From the NCBI RefSeq assembly GCF_934636665.1, contig NZ_CAKUAT010000022.1:1-33236 (forward strand): a stretch of 33,236 bases of DNA, written 5' to 3'. The notes beneath the pieces are model-generated. The model did not search any database. It saw only the letters and a list, made by a program, of their open reading frames with translations, and was not told where the DNA came from. This document shows positions 16,033-24,489 of this stretch, in pieces (the first letter of the stretch is position 1; each line of letters opens with the position of its first letter). The stretch is from an uncultured Senegalimassilia sp. GTDB taxonomy: Bacteria; Actinomycetota; Coriobacteriia; Coriobacteriales; Eggerthellaceae. The translations under genes and the position numbers were made by a program.

Positions 16033-17918
16033 TCGACCACCTGGCCTTCAGAGCCGGCTGGGGAAGGGGCGGCATCGCCGGCGTTGCCGCTGCCCGCGCC
16101 GCAAGCCGCAGCGATCATCCCTGCCAAGTCCTTCTCCGTATACAGTTTCCCTTGCTCAAGGGCCCATCCGCCTGCGCGCAGCGCTTCCGCGAACGCCTGC
16201 GGCTCGGTGGTTCCCAAGCCCACTTCCTTGAGCTTGCGCGCGTGCAGGAACAGGCGCTCGGGTGCGCCGACGCCCAGCAGGCGCCCTTCGTTCATGACGG
16301 CCACGCGGTCGCACATGGCGGCAAGGTCGTCCATGCAGTGGGACACCATGACCACGGTGAGGCCCTGGTCATGCAGGCGGGCGATCATCTGCAGGAAGGA
16401 GCGCTTGCTGGCGGGGTCCAGGCCCGCCGCTGGTTCGTCGAGTACGAGCACCTGCGGGTCCATGGCAAGCACGCCGGCGAACGCCACGCGGCGCTGCTGG
16501 CCGCCCGAAAGCTCGAACGGGCTCTTTTCGGCCAGCTCGTCGAAGGAAAGACCTACGCGCTCGAGCGAGCTGCGCACGAGCGCATCAACCTCTTCGCCCG
16601 AAAGCCCCAGGTTGCGCGGCCCGAAGGCCACGTCCTTGTACACGGTTTCGGCGAACAGCTGGTGCTCGGGATATTGGAACACCACGCCGATCGATCCGCG
16701 CACCTTCGACTCGGCGCCCTTCGAGGCGATGTCAGTGCCGTCGATGAGCACGCGCCCTGAGGTGGGCTTCAAGATGCCGTTCATATGCTGGATGAGCGTC
16801 GATTTGCCGCTGCCGGTATGCCCGGCAACGCCGAGGAACTCGCCGCGGCGCACCTGAAGCGAGACGTCGCGCACGGCCCACAGGCTGTCGGGGCTGTTGC
16901 CCCATTTTGCCTGGCGGGCGGCAGGGGCCTGCTTGCGCTTGCGCTGCCGTTTTGCTTCTGCCGCGTCGTAGGTGAAGCTGACGTCTTGAAATTCGATGAG
17001 CGCTGGGGCATCTGCGTCGCCCTCGCAGGTGGGGAAGTCGACGTCGGCGTCGGTCGAGTCGGGCGATTCCGCGCTTGTGCCGGCCGCGGTGCATACGCCG
17101 GCGGCCTCGCCAAGCGCCAGGACCTCGCGCGCCAGCTTTCCGGCGTCCACGGTGGGCTGCACGGCCATGCCCGCATCGCGCAGATCCAGCGACAAGCGGG
17201 CCGCGAACGGCACGTCAAGGTTCAGGTGCGCCAGCGCGCGTGCCTGAACGAGCACCTCGTCAGGCGTGCCCTCGAGCGCCACGTGACCGCGCTCCATTAC
17301 TACCACGCGGTCGGCCTGCGCCGCCTCTTCCATATAATGCGTGATCATCACGATGGTCATCCCGCGCTCGTGCAGCTCATGGCACACGCGCATAAGGCCT
17401 GCTCGGCCGCGGGGGTCGAGCATGGCGGAAGCCTCGTCGAGCACGAGCACCTCAGGGTTCATGGCCAGCACGCCGGCGATGGCGACGCGCTGTTTCTGTC
17501 CGCCGGACAGGGCGTGCGTCTCATGGCGTTCGAAGCCCGAAAGCCCCACGTCCTCAAGCGCCTGCGTCACGCGTTCGCGCAGCTCATCGGTGGGGATACC
17601 CAGATTCTCGGGGCCGAAGGCCACGTCGTCTTCCACGAGCGAGACCACCAGCTGGTCGTCGGGGTTTTGGAACACCATGCCCACCGTCTCGCGGATGCGG
17701 TACGTGCAGTCGGCGTCCGCGGTGGGCATGTCCTGCACCTTCGCGGTGCCCTCGTCGGGGATGAGCAGGGCGTTCAAGTGTTTGGCCAGCGTCGACTTGC
17801 CGCTGCCGTTGCCGCCCAAGATGCACAGGAACTCGCCCTTGCGTACATGCAGGCTCACGCCGTCAAGGGCGAAGTTCGCGCCGTCGTAGGTGAAGCGGAC
17901 GTTTTGAACATCTATCAT
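16029..17918 (-). CDS. ecfA: ECF transporter ATPase, EcfA1 and EcfA2 fused in one chain
   Basis: The 629-residue protein contains two complete ABC ATPase domains, normally two separate proteins. Domain 1 has Walker A GGNGSGKST (35-43), Q-loop FQNPDDQ, signature LSGGQKQR (137-144) and Walker B LVLDEASAMLDP. Domain 2 has Walker A GHTGSGKST (366-374), FQYPEHQ, signature LSGGQQRR (470-477) and LVLDEPAAGLDP (491-502). A linker of about 60 residues rich in Asp/Ala joins them (roughly 265-307), and a basic insert follows at 322-338. About 50 extra residues end the protein. It drives riboflavin import together with EcfT and RibU. Confidence 0.93.
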   Translation of the reverse strand: MIDVQNVRFTYDGANFALDGVSLHVRKGEFLCILGGNGSGKSTLAKHLNALLIPDEGTAKVQDMPTADADCTYRIRETVGMVFQNPDDQLVVSLVEDDVAFGPENLGIPTDELRERVTQALEDVGLSGFERHETHALSGGQKQRVAIAGVLAMNPEVLVLDEASAMLDPRGRAGLMRVCHELHERGMTIVMITHYMEEAAQADRVVVMERGHVALEGTPDEVLVQARALAHLNLDVPFAARLSLDLRDAGMAVQPTVDAGKLAREVLALGEAAGVCTAAGTSAESPDSTDADVDFPTCEGDADAPALIEFQDVSFTYDAAEAKRQRKRKQAPAARQAKWGNSPDSLWAVRDVSLQVRRGEFLGVAGHTGSGKSTLIQHMNGILKPTSGRVLIDGTDIASKGAESKVRGSIGVVFQYPEHQLFAETVYKDVAFGPRNLGLSGEEVDALVRSSLERVGLSFDELAEKSPFELSGGQQRRVAFAGVLAMDPQVLVLDEPAAGLDPASKRSFLQMIARLHDQGLTVVMVSHCMDDLAAMCDRVAVMNEGRLLGVGAPERLFLHARKLKEVGLGTTEPQAFAEALRAGGWALEQGKLYTEKDLAGMIAAACGAGSGNAGDAAPSPAGSEGQVVE

Positions 17919-18117
17919 GATTCGCTTTACGATCCTTTCATGAATCGGCGAATTACGTTGCGTTTTGTGGGATGCGAAACGGAGCCGCAGCGAGCCTCAA
18001 GCGGGGTGGCTCCAGTAGACCGGCGCGTCTATCCGGGCTGCAGCCCTTCGCCCGGGTTCGGGCGCCTGCTCTTGCGAAAGGCGGGCTACCGCGCCGATTC
18101 CCGCTATCCCGTCATAC

Positions 18118-18182
18118 GGTCCCGCCGACAAGCGGGGTACTCCTGCTTGTCGGCGGGACCGTGCCGCGCTGGGGCGGCACGG
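18118..18182 (-). terminator. Two hairpins between ribU and the fused ecfA
   Basis: GGTCCCGCCGACAAGC and its complement form a perfect 16-bp stem (18118-18133 with 18145-18160). CCGTGCCG/CGGCACGG (18159-18182) forms a second, partly exclusive one. They lie just after the ribU stop on the minus strand. Neither has a strong T-run, so they may attenuate rather than end transcription, lowering expression of ecfA-ecfT relative to ribU. The rest of 17919-18117 holds no gene. Confidence 0.5.
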
Positions 18183-18198
18183 TCGGGAATGCGGTTGC

Positions 18199-18789
18199 CT
18201 AGAGGCCCTTGACCTGGTCCTTCTTCGGGGTGATCAGGTTGGAGACGGCCTTGTACACCAGCAGGGTCAGCGCGCTATTCAGCACGGTCTTGATCAGGTT
18301 GAACGGGAGCACTGCGGGCAGGATGAGCGGCATGATGACGTCGGCGCTGCCGTACCAGAACCACACGCCGATGGTCAGGTTCGCGGCGACGGCGCCGACG
18401 GTGGCGACCACGCAGCCGACCAGCAGACCGATGATGGCACCGGCGAACGTGTGCTTGCGGGCGTAGATGGCGGCGGCGGGCACCACGAAGAACAACGTGG
18501 CGCAGATGTTCATGAGGCCGCCGACCCATTCGCCGAGCATCAGGCTGTGGATGATGGCGGCGACGGTGCCCACGGCGAAGCCGGCGCCCGGGCCGAAGGC
18601 GAAGCCGCACACCATGGCGGGCATGAGCGAGGGATCGTAGGTCAGAAACGGCGCTGCGGGCAGGATGGGGATTTGCACGAACGACAGCAGCGCGGCGATG
18701 GCGCACATGAGCGCCATGGTGACCAGCTGGCGCGTCGACCAGCGGTTCGTGTTCTTGATGGTTGCATTTGCAGCGGTTGCCTGAGACAT
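18199..18789 (-). CDS. ribU: Riboflavin ECF transporter S component RibU
   Basis: The 196-residue membrane protein has about six hydrophobic helices. The loop after the first helix, FLTYDPSLMPAMV (about 48-60), and the C-terminal FNLIKTVLNSALTLLVYK match RibU, the riboflavin-binding S component. An FMN riboswitch directly upstream supports riboflavin or a related flavin as cargo. The start follows AGAAGG. The gene precedes the fused ATPase and EcfT on the same strand, so a dedicated rather than shared energising module is likely. Confidence 0.94.
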   Translation of the reverse strand: MSQATAANATIKNTNRWSTRQLVTMALMCAIAALLSFVQIPILPAAPFLTYDPSLMPAMVCGFAFGPGAGFAVGTVAAIIHSLMLGEWVGGLMNICATLFFVVPAAAIYARKHTFAGAIIGLLVGCVVATVGAVAANLTIGVWFWYGSADVIMPLILPAVLPFNLIKTVLNSALTLLVYKAVSNLITPKKDQVKGL

Positions 18790-18847
18790 GGATGAACCTT
18801 CTTCCCGCGAAGCCTTCTTCCCACGGGTTTTGCTCTCAAGCCTCGCG

Positions 18848-18891
18848 AAAAAAGAGACAAGCCCGTATGAATTCCTTCCATACGGGCTTGT
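18848..18891 (-). terminator. Riboswitch-controlled terminator before ribU
   Basis: On the minus strand ACAAGCCCGTATG and CATACGGGCTTGT form a perfect 13-bp stem (18857-18869 with 18879-18891), followed by CTC and TTTTTT. It lies between the FMN aptamer and ribU, as expected for the expression platform of a transcription-terminating riboswitch. Confidence 0.92.
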
Positions 18892-18950
18892 ATTCGCTCA
18901 ACAGCTTCCCGCCCGGCAATGCTGTGCCGTGCGGTGCGTTTCGCGAACTC

Positions 18951-19120
18951 TGCCTCTTCCATCCGGACTTTGACCGTTGGTCCTGGATTTGCACCAGGTC
19001 AGCCTTGCGTGTATACGGCTTGCCGCCGCTTGACGCACAGGGTCGCGGACTTCCGGCTTGGCTGCGGCTTGCCGCCGCGCGTATCCGGTTACCGCCAGTG
19101 AGGATTTCCACCTCGCCCTG
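18951..19120 (-). promoter_or_regulatory. FMN riboswitch (RFN element)
   Basis: Read on the minus strand, the aptamer opens with AGGGCGAGGTGGAAATCCTC, continues with ACTGGCGGTAACCGG, and closes with GGTGCAAATCCAGGACC, AACGGTCAAAGTCCGGATGG and AAGAG. These are the conserved blocks of the FMN riboswitch. One variable arm is enlarged and contains a 14-base direct repeat (19016-19029 and 19065-19078). A terminator hairpin follows, so FMN binding should stop transcription of ribU. Confidence 0.96.
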
Positions 19121-19141
19121 AAACAGAATTCAATGGCACCT

Positions 19142-19170
19142 AGTTTAGCTGCGCCGCCATGGCTTCGCAA
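19142..19170 (-). promoter_or_regulatory. Promoter of the FMN riboswitch-ribU unit
   Basis: On the minus strand TTGCGA (19165-19170) and TAAACT (19142-19147) are 17 bases apart. Transcription would start about 15 bases before the aptamer. Confidence 0.6.
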
Positions 19171-19323
19171 CCGTTTGGGCTATGGATGTTTTCCGCGTTT
19201 TGGGGTGCGAACATATAGCGAATAGTTATAGGAAATCAGCTTGGAGGGGCTTGTTTCCCTACCGAAGTGCTACGCAATCCGCTTTTTCGCCGAGACTTTA
19301 GCGGTCCGCGGCATCGGCGGCTC

Positions 19324-19329
19324 TATAAT
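19324..19329 (+). promoter_or_regulatory. -10 box upstream of the AGCS symporter
   Basis: A consensus TATAAT lies 52 bases before the symporter start codon. A clear -35 is not visible; TTTAGC at 19297 is too far away. It lies in the 210-base region between the divergent ribU unit and this gene. Confidence 0.4.
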
Positions 19330-19381
19330 AAGCCGTTCGCGCCCCGAGAGGGGGTTTATCTTTAAGGCTACGAGGTTTTGC

Positions 19382-20821
19382 ATGAACTACATCGAAGTTC
19401 TCGACAGCATAGACGCCGCCGTTTGGGGGCCGCCTATGATCATCTTGCTGCTGGGCTGTCATATCTACACCACCATCCGCACCAAGGGCATCCAGCGCAA
19501 ACTGCCCTTGGCTCTCAAGCTTTCCATCACGAAAGATAACGGCGCCCAAGGCGACGTCAGCAACTTCGGCGCCATGGCCACCTCGCTTGCCTCCACGCTG
19601 GGAACGGGCTCCATCGTCGGAGTGGCCACGGCGGTGCTCTCCGGCGGCCCGGGCGCGGTGCTGTGGATGTGGCTTACCGGCATTCTGGGCATGGCAACGA
19701 AGTACACCGAGGTCTACGCTGCCATGAAGTACCGCGTGAAGGACCGCCAAGGTCACATGATGGGCGGCGCCATGCACGTGTGGGAGCAGCGCTACAAGCG
19801 CCCTGACGGCACCGTGCCGTGGTGGGCGAAGTTCATGGCCATCTGGTTCGCCGTCATGGCGTGCCTCACCATCTTCGGAGTCGGATCGGCCGTGCAGACC
19901 AGCGCCATCACCTCGGTTGCGCAGGCGAACTTCGGCGTGGAGCCTTGGATCGTCGCCGCAATCGTGTGCGGTAGCGCCCTGCTCATCATCATGGGCGGTT
20001 TGGGAACCATCTCCAACATCTGCGAGAAGCTCGTGCCCATCATGGGCGTCGCGTACATCTTGGGCTGCGCCTATATCCTCGTTTGCAACTGGGCGTTCAT
20101 TGGCGAGTCGTTCAGGTTGATCTTCGAATGTGCCTTCACCCCTCGCGCGGCCTTTGGCGGTGCGGTGGGCAGCGGCATCATCGTGGCGCTGCAGTTCGGC
20201 TGCGCGCGCGGCCTGTTCTCCAACGAGGCGGGCCTGGGCACGGCCCCGCTTATCAGCGCTGCCGCTGAGTCGAAAAACCCTGCGCGCCAGGCGCTCGTAT
20301 CCATGACCGGCCCGTTTTGGTGCACGGTGGTCATCTGCTTCGTGACCGCCTTGGTCATCGTCTCGTCGCTGTGCGCCCACCCCACGCTCATCCAGGATGC
20401 CGGCGTCACCAACGGCGCCACGCTCGCCAACGCCGTGTTCGCCACCATCCCCTATGTGGGCGCGCCCATCCTCATGCTGGGCATCCTGTGCTTCGCCTAT
20501 TCCACCATCATCGGCTGGAGCTACTACGGCGAACGCGTCACCCTGTACCTGTTCGGCCGCCGCTGGGTGCCGCTGTACCTGGGCTTTTACATCTGCATGG
20601 GCTTTTTGGGCGGCGTGGGTGTCGGCGACGTGGCCTGGACGGCCACTGATATCTCCAACGCGCTTATGGCGCTACCCAACATCTTCATGGTGCTGCTGTG
20701 CGCCGGCATGGTGGGCAAGGAGACGCAGCATTACGTCTACGACGGCAACATCGACGAAGAGCTGCGTGCGGACATCCACGAGCTGCCCGAGAAAAGCGTG
20801 TTCACCCGCAAGAAGGCGTAG
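19382..20821 (+). CDS. Alanine/glycine:cation symporter, AGCS family
   Basis: The 479-residue membrane protein belongs to the sodium- or proton-coupled alanine/glycine symporters. Family blocks include STLGTGSIVGVATAV (about 67-81), the GGAMHVWE loop and the signature FSNEAGLGTAPLISAAAES (about 279-297). About ten hydrophobic helices are visible and the length is normal. The start is the ATG preceded by ACGAGG; the open frame extends 47 codons upstream across the promoter and is not translated there. It is followed by a REP-like palindrome cluster and a terminator. The transported amino acid is probably alanine or glycine, by family. Confidence 0.93.
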   Translation: MNYIEVLDSIDAAVWGPPMIILLLGCHIYTTIRTKGIQRKLPLALKLSITKDNGAQGDVSNFGAMATSLASTLGTGSIVGVATAVLSGGPGAVLWMWLTGILGMATKYTEVYAAMKYRVKDRQGHMMGGAMHVWEQRYKRPDGTVPWWAKFMAIWFAVMACLTIFGVGSAVQTSAITSVAQANFGVEPWIVAAIVCGSALLIIMGGLGTISNICEKLVPIMGVAYILGCAYILVCNWAFIGESFRLIFECAFTPRAAFGGAVGSGIIVALQFGCARGLFSNEAGLGTAPLISAAAESKNPARQALVSMTGPFWCTVVICFVTALVIVSSLCAHPTLIQDAGVTNGATLANAVFATIPYVGAPILMLGILCFAYSTIIGWSYYGERVTLYLFGRRWVPLYLGFYICMGFLGGVGVGDVAWTATDISNALMALPNIFMVLLCAGMVGKETQHYVYDGNIDEELRADIHELPEKSVFTRKKA

Positions 20822-20837
20822 GGGAGCGGTCCTGCGC

Positions 20838-20970
20838 GTGAACAGGGGATAGGTTCCTGTTCACGTTGGCACCTGTTCACGTTGGGCTGCAAACCTGCGT
20901 GCTTCCGCCTCGGTGAGTTTTCCGCCCTTATGCGAACAGGGTGAACAGGGGACAGGCACCTGTTCACGTT
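20838..20970. repeat. REP-like palindrome cluster
   Basis: Two full palindromes share the arms GTGAACAGG and CCTGTTCAC with 9-to-12-base centres (20838-20864 and 20941-20967), each followed by GTTGG. A spare right half (ACCTGTTCACGTTGG, 20871-20885) and a spare left half (GCGAACAGG, 20932-20940) lie between them. The mirror-like layout of full unit, half, spacer, half, full unit resembles bacterial REP/BIME elements. It lies between a stop codon and a terminator, the usual place for such elements. Confidence 0.75.
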
Positions 20971-20981
20971 GGAAATGATTT

Positions 20982-21017
20982 GAAAGCCGGTCGCTTTTGC
21001 GGCCGGCTTTCTTCTTT
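20982..21017 (+). terminator. Terminator after the AGCS symporter
   Basis: GAAAGCCGG and CCGGCTTTC (20982-20990 with 21003-21011) form the stem, extended inside by CGC/GCG-type pairs, and are followed by TTCTTTC. Confidence 0.75.
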
Positions 21018-21112
21018 CAGGGGGCTTTTGCGGTGGCACGTGAGGGTGCGCGCGCAATGCGGGCATCCCTTGAAGCGCGGGCTTGCCCAGCGCCGGCGTG
21101 TGGCCTTCGCCT

Positions 21113-21118
21113 TATAAT
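21113..21118 (+). promoter_or_regulatory. -10 box placed for a leaderless transcript
   Basis: TATAAT ends seven bases before the ATG of the following oxidoreductase. With normal geometry transcription would start at or next to that ATG. No ribosome binding site is visible upstream, consistent with a leaderless mRNA. A -35 at the right distance is not obvious. Confidence 0.45.
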
Positions 21119-21125
21119 GGCGGGT

Positions 21126-22688
21126 ATGGAAACTATCGCAATCATAGGCGGCGGCGCATCGGGCCTGATGGCGGCTGTGGAAGCATCGCTTGCGTTGCGC
21201 CAAGCGGGCGCTGTGGCGCATGTGGCCCTGTTCGAGGCCGACCCCGAGCGCATCGGCCGCTCCATCCTGGCAACCGGCAACGGCCGTTGCAACATCTCAA
21301 ACGCTTGCATCAGCGCTGACGCGTACCGCAATCAGGCTTTTGTGGGGCATGCTCTTATGCACCTGCAAAGCGCTTACGCCACGGAGCGAGGCGCAACTAG
21401 TGTGCGAACCCTTGAGGCGAACCCCGTGCTCGAACGTTTCGCCGACATGGGCCTTGTGACGCGTGAGGAGTCGGAGGGGCGCTTGTATCCCATGGCGAAC
21501 AAAGCTACCAGCGTGCTGGACGTGCTGCGATCCACCGCTGCCGAGCTGGGCGTCGACGTGCAAACCGACAAGCACGCCTTGCGCGTGGACGCGCCAACTC
21601 TGGGTGGCGTGGGCTGTTTCAATATCCGCTTCGCCGACAAGACGATTGCGCATGCGGCTGCGGTCATTGTGGCCGTTGGCGGGCGTGCGGCAAGCGGCAT
21701 TCAGCTGCCAAAGCCGCTGGCTTGTTCGGATATGCAGCCCGTTTTGGGGCCTTTGCGCGTTGACGCGCAAGGCGCCAAGCTCACCCGACAGCTCAACAAC
21801 ATCCGCGTGCGCGGCACCGTGCATCTCGAACGAGGTGGGCGCCGCGTCGCAAGCGAGCGCGGCGAACTGCTCTTCCGCGACTACGGAGTCTCCGGCGTGT
21901 CGGTGTTCAACCTGTCGCGTTTTGCACAGCCCGGCGACGACCTAGTCGTCGACTTCCTGCCCGACATCCCCTCGGACGACATGGAGCGCTTCATGATGAC
22001 GCGCCGCAAGCGGATGCAGAAGCTGCTGGGCAGCGAGCTTACGCTTGATCGCTTCCTCGAGGGCCTGCTGCTGCCCGCGGTGTCCGCCGCGGCGCTGCGC
22101 CAGACGGGTTTGCGTACCGGTGACCGATTTACACAAGAGATGATTCCCCAGCTTTGCGACATGCTTAAGGGCATGCGCTTGGCGGCGGAGGGCATCGGCG
22201 ACGAGCGCCAATGCCAGGTGCGCCGCGGCGGCTTCCCTGTGGAGCGATTCAACCCCGCTACCTGCGAAGCGCTTGACGTGCCGGGCCTGTTCGTCACGGG
22301 AGAGGCGCTCGACGTCGACGCGCCCTGCGGCGGCTTCAACCTGCATTGGGCCTGGTCAAGCGGCATGCTCGCCGGCCGCGCCGCAGCTGATCGCATTGCA
22401 GGTGGGGAAGGCGTTGAGCGTGACGGCTCCCGCGCGGGCGCAAAGCCGCGTCCGATTGGCAGGCGGTCACCGTCTTGCACCGGTAATCTGAACCCTCCCT
22501 CGGGCCGCGATTCTCGCTCGCAGGCTGCGTCACGCTCCGGTGGTTCGCATGCTCCCGCCAGCGCTGGCACCTGCCGCTCCTCTTTTCGCGCGGGAAAACC
22601 GCGCCCCTCGCACAGGGGCGAACGCAGCAAAACCCGCAACCAGCGTGGCGGGAACGCTGCCCGCAATGCCCGTCATCGCAATCGATAG
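21126..22688 (+). CDS. FAD-dependent oxidoreductase (HI0933/YhiN-like) with a foreign C-terminal tail
   Basis: Residues 1-424 form a flavoprotein of the HI0933-like family, whose reaction is unknown. The FAD-binding GGGASG is at 8-13, TGNGRCNISN follows near 50-60, and the C-terminal VTGEALDVDAPCGGFNLHWAW block closes the Rossmann domain. The homologous part ends at AAADRI. The next 96 residues are Arg/Ser/Gly-rich, unlike the family and unlike any domain I know; they are encoded by DNA holding a 122-bp inverted-repeat unit. The start ATG was chosen because it fits the Rossmann fold beginning; there is no ribosome binding site and a TATAAT lies seven bases ahead, suggesting leaderless translation. 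The next gene starts 13 bases later. Confidence 0.85.
   Translation: METIAIIGGGASGLMAAVEASLALRQAGAVAHVALFEADPERIGRSILATGNGRCNISNACISADAYRNQAFVGHALMHLQSAYATERGATSVRTLEANPVLERFADMGLVTREESEGRLYPMANKATSVLDVLRSTAAELGVDVQTDKHALRVDAPTLGGVGCFNIRFADKTIAHAAAVIVAVGGRAASGIQLPKPLACSDMQPVLGPLRVDAQGAKLTRQLNNIRVRGTVHLERGGRRVASERGELLFRDYGVSGVSVFNLSRFAQPGDDLVVDFLPDIPSDDMERFMMTRRKRMQKLLGSELTLDRFLEGLLLPAVSAAALRQTGLRTGDRFTQEMIPQLCDMLKGMRLAAEGIGDERQCQVRRGGFPVERFNPATCEALDVPGLFVTGEALDVDAPCGGFNLHWAWSSGMLAGRAAADRIAGGEGVERDGSRAGAKPRPIGRRSPSCTGNLNPPSGRDSRSQAASRSGGSHAPASAGTCRSSFRAGKPRPSHRGERSKTRNQRGGNAARNARHRNR
22416..22537. repeat. 122-bp unit with terminal inverted repeats and repeat core copy B
   Basis: GAGCGTGACG (22416-22425) and CGTCACGCTC (22528-22537) are perfect 10-bp inverted repeats. 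Almost exactly midway lies the 25-bp core (22464-22488) that matches 8263-8287 at 21 positions. The layout suggests a small non-autonomous element that added most of the non-homologous tail to the oxidoreductase gene. Only one full copy is seen in the window. Confidence 0.4.
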
Positions 22689-22701
22689 CCCGGAGGAAAC
22701 C

Positions 22702-24441
22702 ATGCTTGAGATCTCAAACCTCGCCCTTCCGCTCGATGCCGGGCTCGAAGGCAAGCAAGCTGAAAAGCTCGTGCGTCGCGCCGCAGCCCGAGCGCTCAAT
22801 ATCCCGCCGAACGATATAACCGAAATCCGCCTGCTTAAACGCAGCGTCGACGCGCGCAAAAAGCACGACGTGCACTTCGTGGCAACGCTTGGTGTGGAGA
22901 TGGCAGGCGGCGCCAAGGCCGAAGCTGTGGCAATCGAGGCAGCGGCGCACCGCAAAGGCGCAGCGAACGTGAAAGCGCATCGGCCTTACGAGCCGCTGCG
23001 GGTCCCGCAGGTCGGCGCTTCGCGCCAGGCGCAGGACGAACCCCGCCCCATCGTGGTGGGCACCGGCCCGGCCGGCCTGTTTTGCGCGCTCTACCTGGCG
23101 CGCGCCGGTCTGCGCCCGCTCGTGGTCGAGCGCGGCGCGGCGGTCGACGAGCGCATGGCGGCGGTCGACGCCTTCAACGCCGGCGAGTCGCTCGATCCGC
23201 ACACCAACATCCAGTACGGCGAAGGTGGGGCGGGAACGTTCTCGGACGGCAAGCTGACCACGAACATCAAAAGCCCCTGGGCGCAGCACGTCCTGCACCT
23301 GTTCGTGGAAGCCGGAGCGCCCGAGGAGATCCTGTGGCAGGCAAAACCTCACATCGGCACCGATTTGCTCGTGGATATCGTGCGCAACATCCGCAAGCAG
23401 ATCGAGCAAGCCGGCGGCGAAGTGCGCTTCAACACCCAGCTCACATCCCTGCATTTCGAAAGCGGCCGCCTAACCCAAGCCGAAATCACCAGATTTGCCA
23501 CCCAATCCGAACCCACCGTCGAGCTGATCCCCGCAAGCCACGTCGTGCTGGCGTGCGGCCATTCCGCTCGCGACACGTTCGAGCTCGTGCGCGACGCGGG
23601 TGTGCATATGGAGCAGAAACCGTTCTCCGTGGGCGTGCGCATCGAGCATCCCCAGCAGCTCATCAACCGCTCGCAATACGGGAAGGCCGCTGATCACCCG
23701 GCGCTCGGCGCCGCCGATTACAAGCTGTCGATGCATCTGCGCCCGCAAAAGGGCGAAGAGCAGGGCCGCGGCGTGTACACGTTCTGCATGTGCCCAGGTG
23801 GGGAAGTGGTGTGCGCCGCCAGCGAGCCGGAAGGCGTGGTGGTCAACGGCATGAGCCGTTTCGCGCGCGATGGGCAAAACGCCAACAGCGCGCTGCTGGT
23901 CGGCGTGGGCCCCGAGGATTTCGACGGCGAAGACCCGCTTGCGGGCATCAAGCTGCAGCGCGAGATGGAGCAGACAGCCTACCGAACCGCCATCGCCGCC
24001 GGCGGCGAACCGTATCAGGCGCCCGCGCAAACCGTCGGCGACTTCCTGACGCATCGCGCCGGCAGCCCGAGCAAGCAGGTGAAGCCCACCTACGCGCGCG
24101 GCGTCGCATGGTGCGACCTGCACGAGTGCCTCCCTCCGTTCGTAGCGCGCGCCATGGAGCAGGCCCTTCCGCAGCTCGACCGCCGCTTGCACGGCTTCGC
24201 CGATCCGCAGGCGGTGCTCACCGGCGTGGAAACCCGCAGCTCAAGCCCCGTGCGAATCGTGCGCGGAAAGAACATGCAGGCCCAGCTGGCCGTGGCGCCT
24301 GCCGATGCTGCCGCGCTCGAGCCCGAAACAGGCCTCTATCCTTGCGGCGAAGGTGCGGGCTATGCTGGCGGTATCATGTCCGCCGCCTGCGACGGCCTTC
24401 GCGTAGCCAGCGCCCTGGTGGAAAGCCTGCGGCCTGAATAG
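22702..24441 (+). CDS. FAD-dependent dehydrogenase, COG2509 type
   Basis: The 579-residue protein has an N-terminal domain of about 110 residues (LLKRSVDARKK is a family motif, 44-54) followed by an FAD-binding Rossmann fold with VVGTGPAGLFCALYLAR (118-134). Further family blocks are YGEGGAGTFSDGKL, the GHSARDTFEL segment and the C-terminal YPCGEGAGYAGGIMSAA. This widespread family has no established reaction. The start follows CGGAGGAAACC; a longer frame beginning at 22540 overlaps the upstream gene and has no ribosome binding site. It lies 13 bases after the preceding flavoprotein, so the two are probably co-transcribed. Confidence 0.9.
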   Translation: MLEISNLALPLDAGLEGKQAEKLVRRAAARALNIPPNDITEIRLLKRSVDARKKHDVHFVATLGVEMAGGAKAEAVAIEAAAHRKGAANVKAHRPYEPLRVPQVGASRQAQDEPRPIVVGTGPAGLFCALYLARAGLRPLVVERGAAVDERMAAVDAFNAGESLDPHTNIQYGEGGAGTFSDGKLTTNIKSPWAQHVLHLFVEAGAPEEILWQAKPHIGTDLLVDIVRNIRKQIEQAGGEVRFNTQLTSLHFESGRLTQAEITRFATQSEPTVELIPASHVVLACGHSARDTFELVRDAGVHMEQKPFSVGVRIEHPQQLINRSQYGKAADHPALGAADYKLSMHLRPQKGEEQGRGVYTFCMCPGGEVVCAASEPEGVVVNGMSRFARDGQNANSALLVGVGPEDFDGEDPLAGIKLQREMEQTAYRTAIAAGGEPYQAPAQTVGDFLTHRAGSPSKQVKPTYARGVAWCDLHECLPPFVARAMEQALPQLDRRLHGFADPQAVLTGVETRSSSPVRIVRGKNMQAQLAVAPADAAALEPETGLYPCGEGAGYAGGIMSAACDGLRVASALVESLRPE

Positions 24442-24489
24442 GAAAGCGGTCGCGAAAGCCGCCACGAAAGCCGCATCAAAACCAACTGC

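Noticed and set aside
16785..18212. 475-codon plus-strand frame opposite the fused ecfA
   Set aside because: It is a shadow of the ATPase gene; the minus-strand product has all ABC motifs.
22540..22701. Upstream start for the COG2509 protein
   Set aside because: It would overlap the preceding gene, lacks a ribosome binding site, and adds no homologous sequence; CGGAGG marks 22702.
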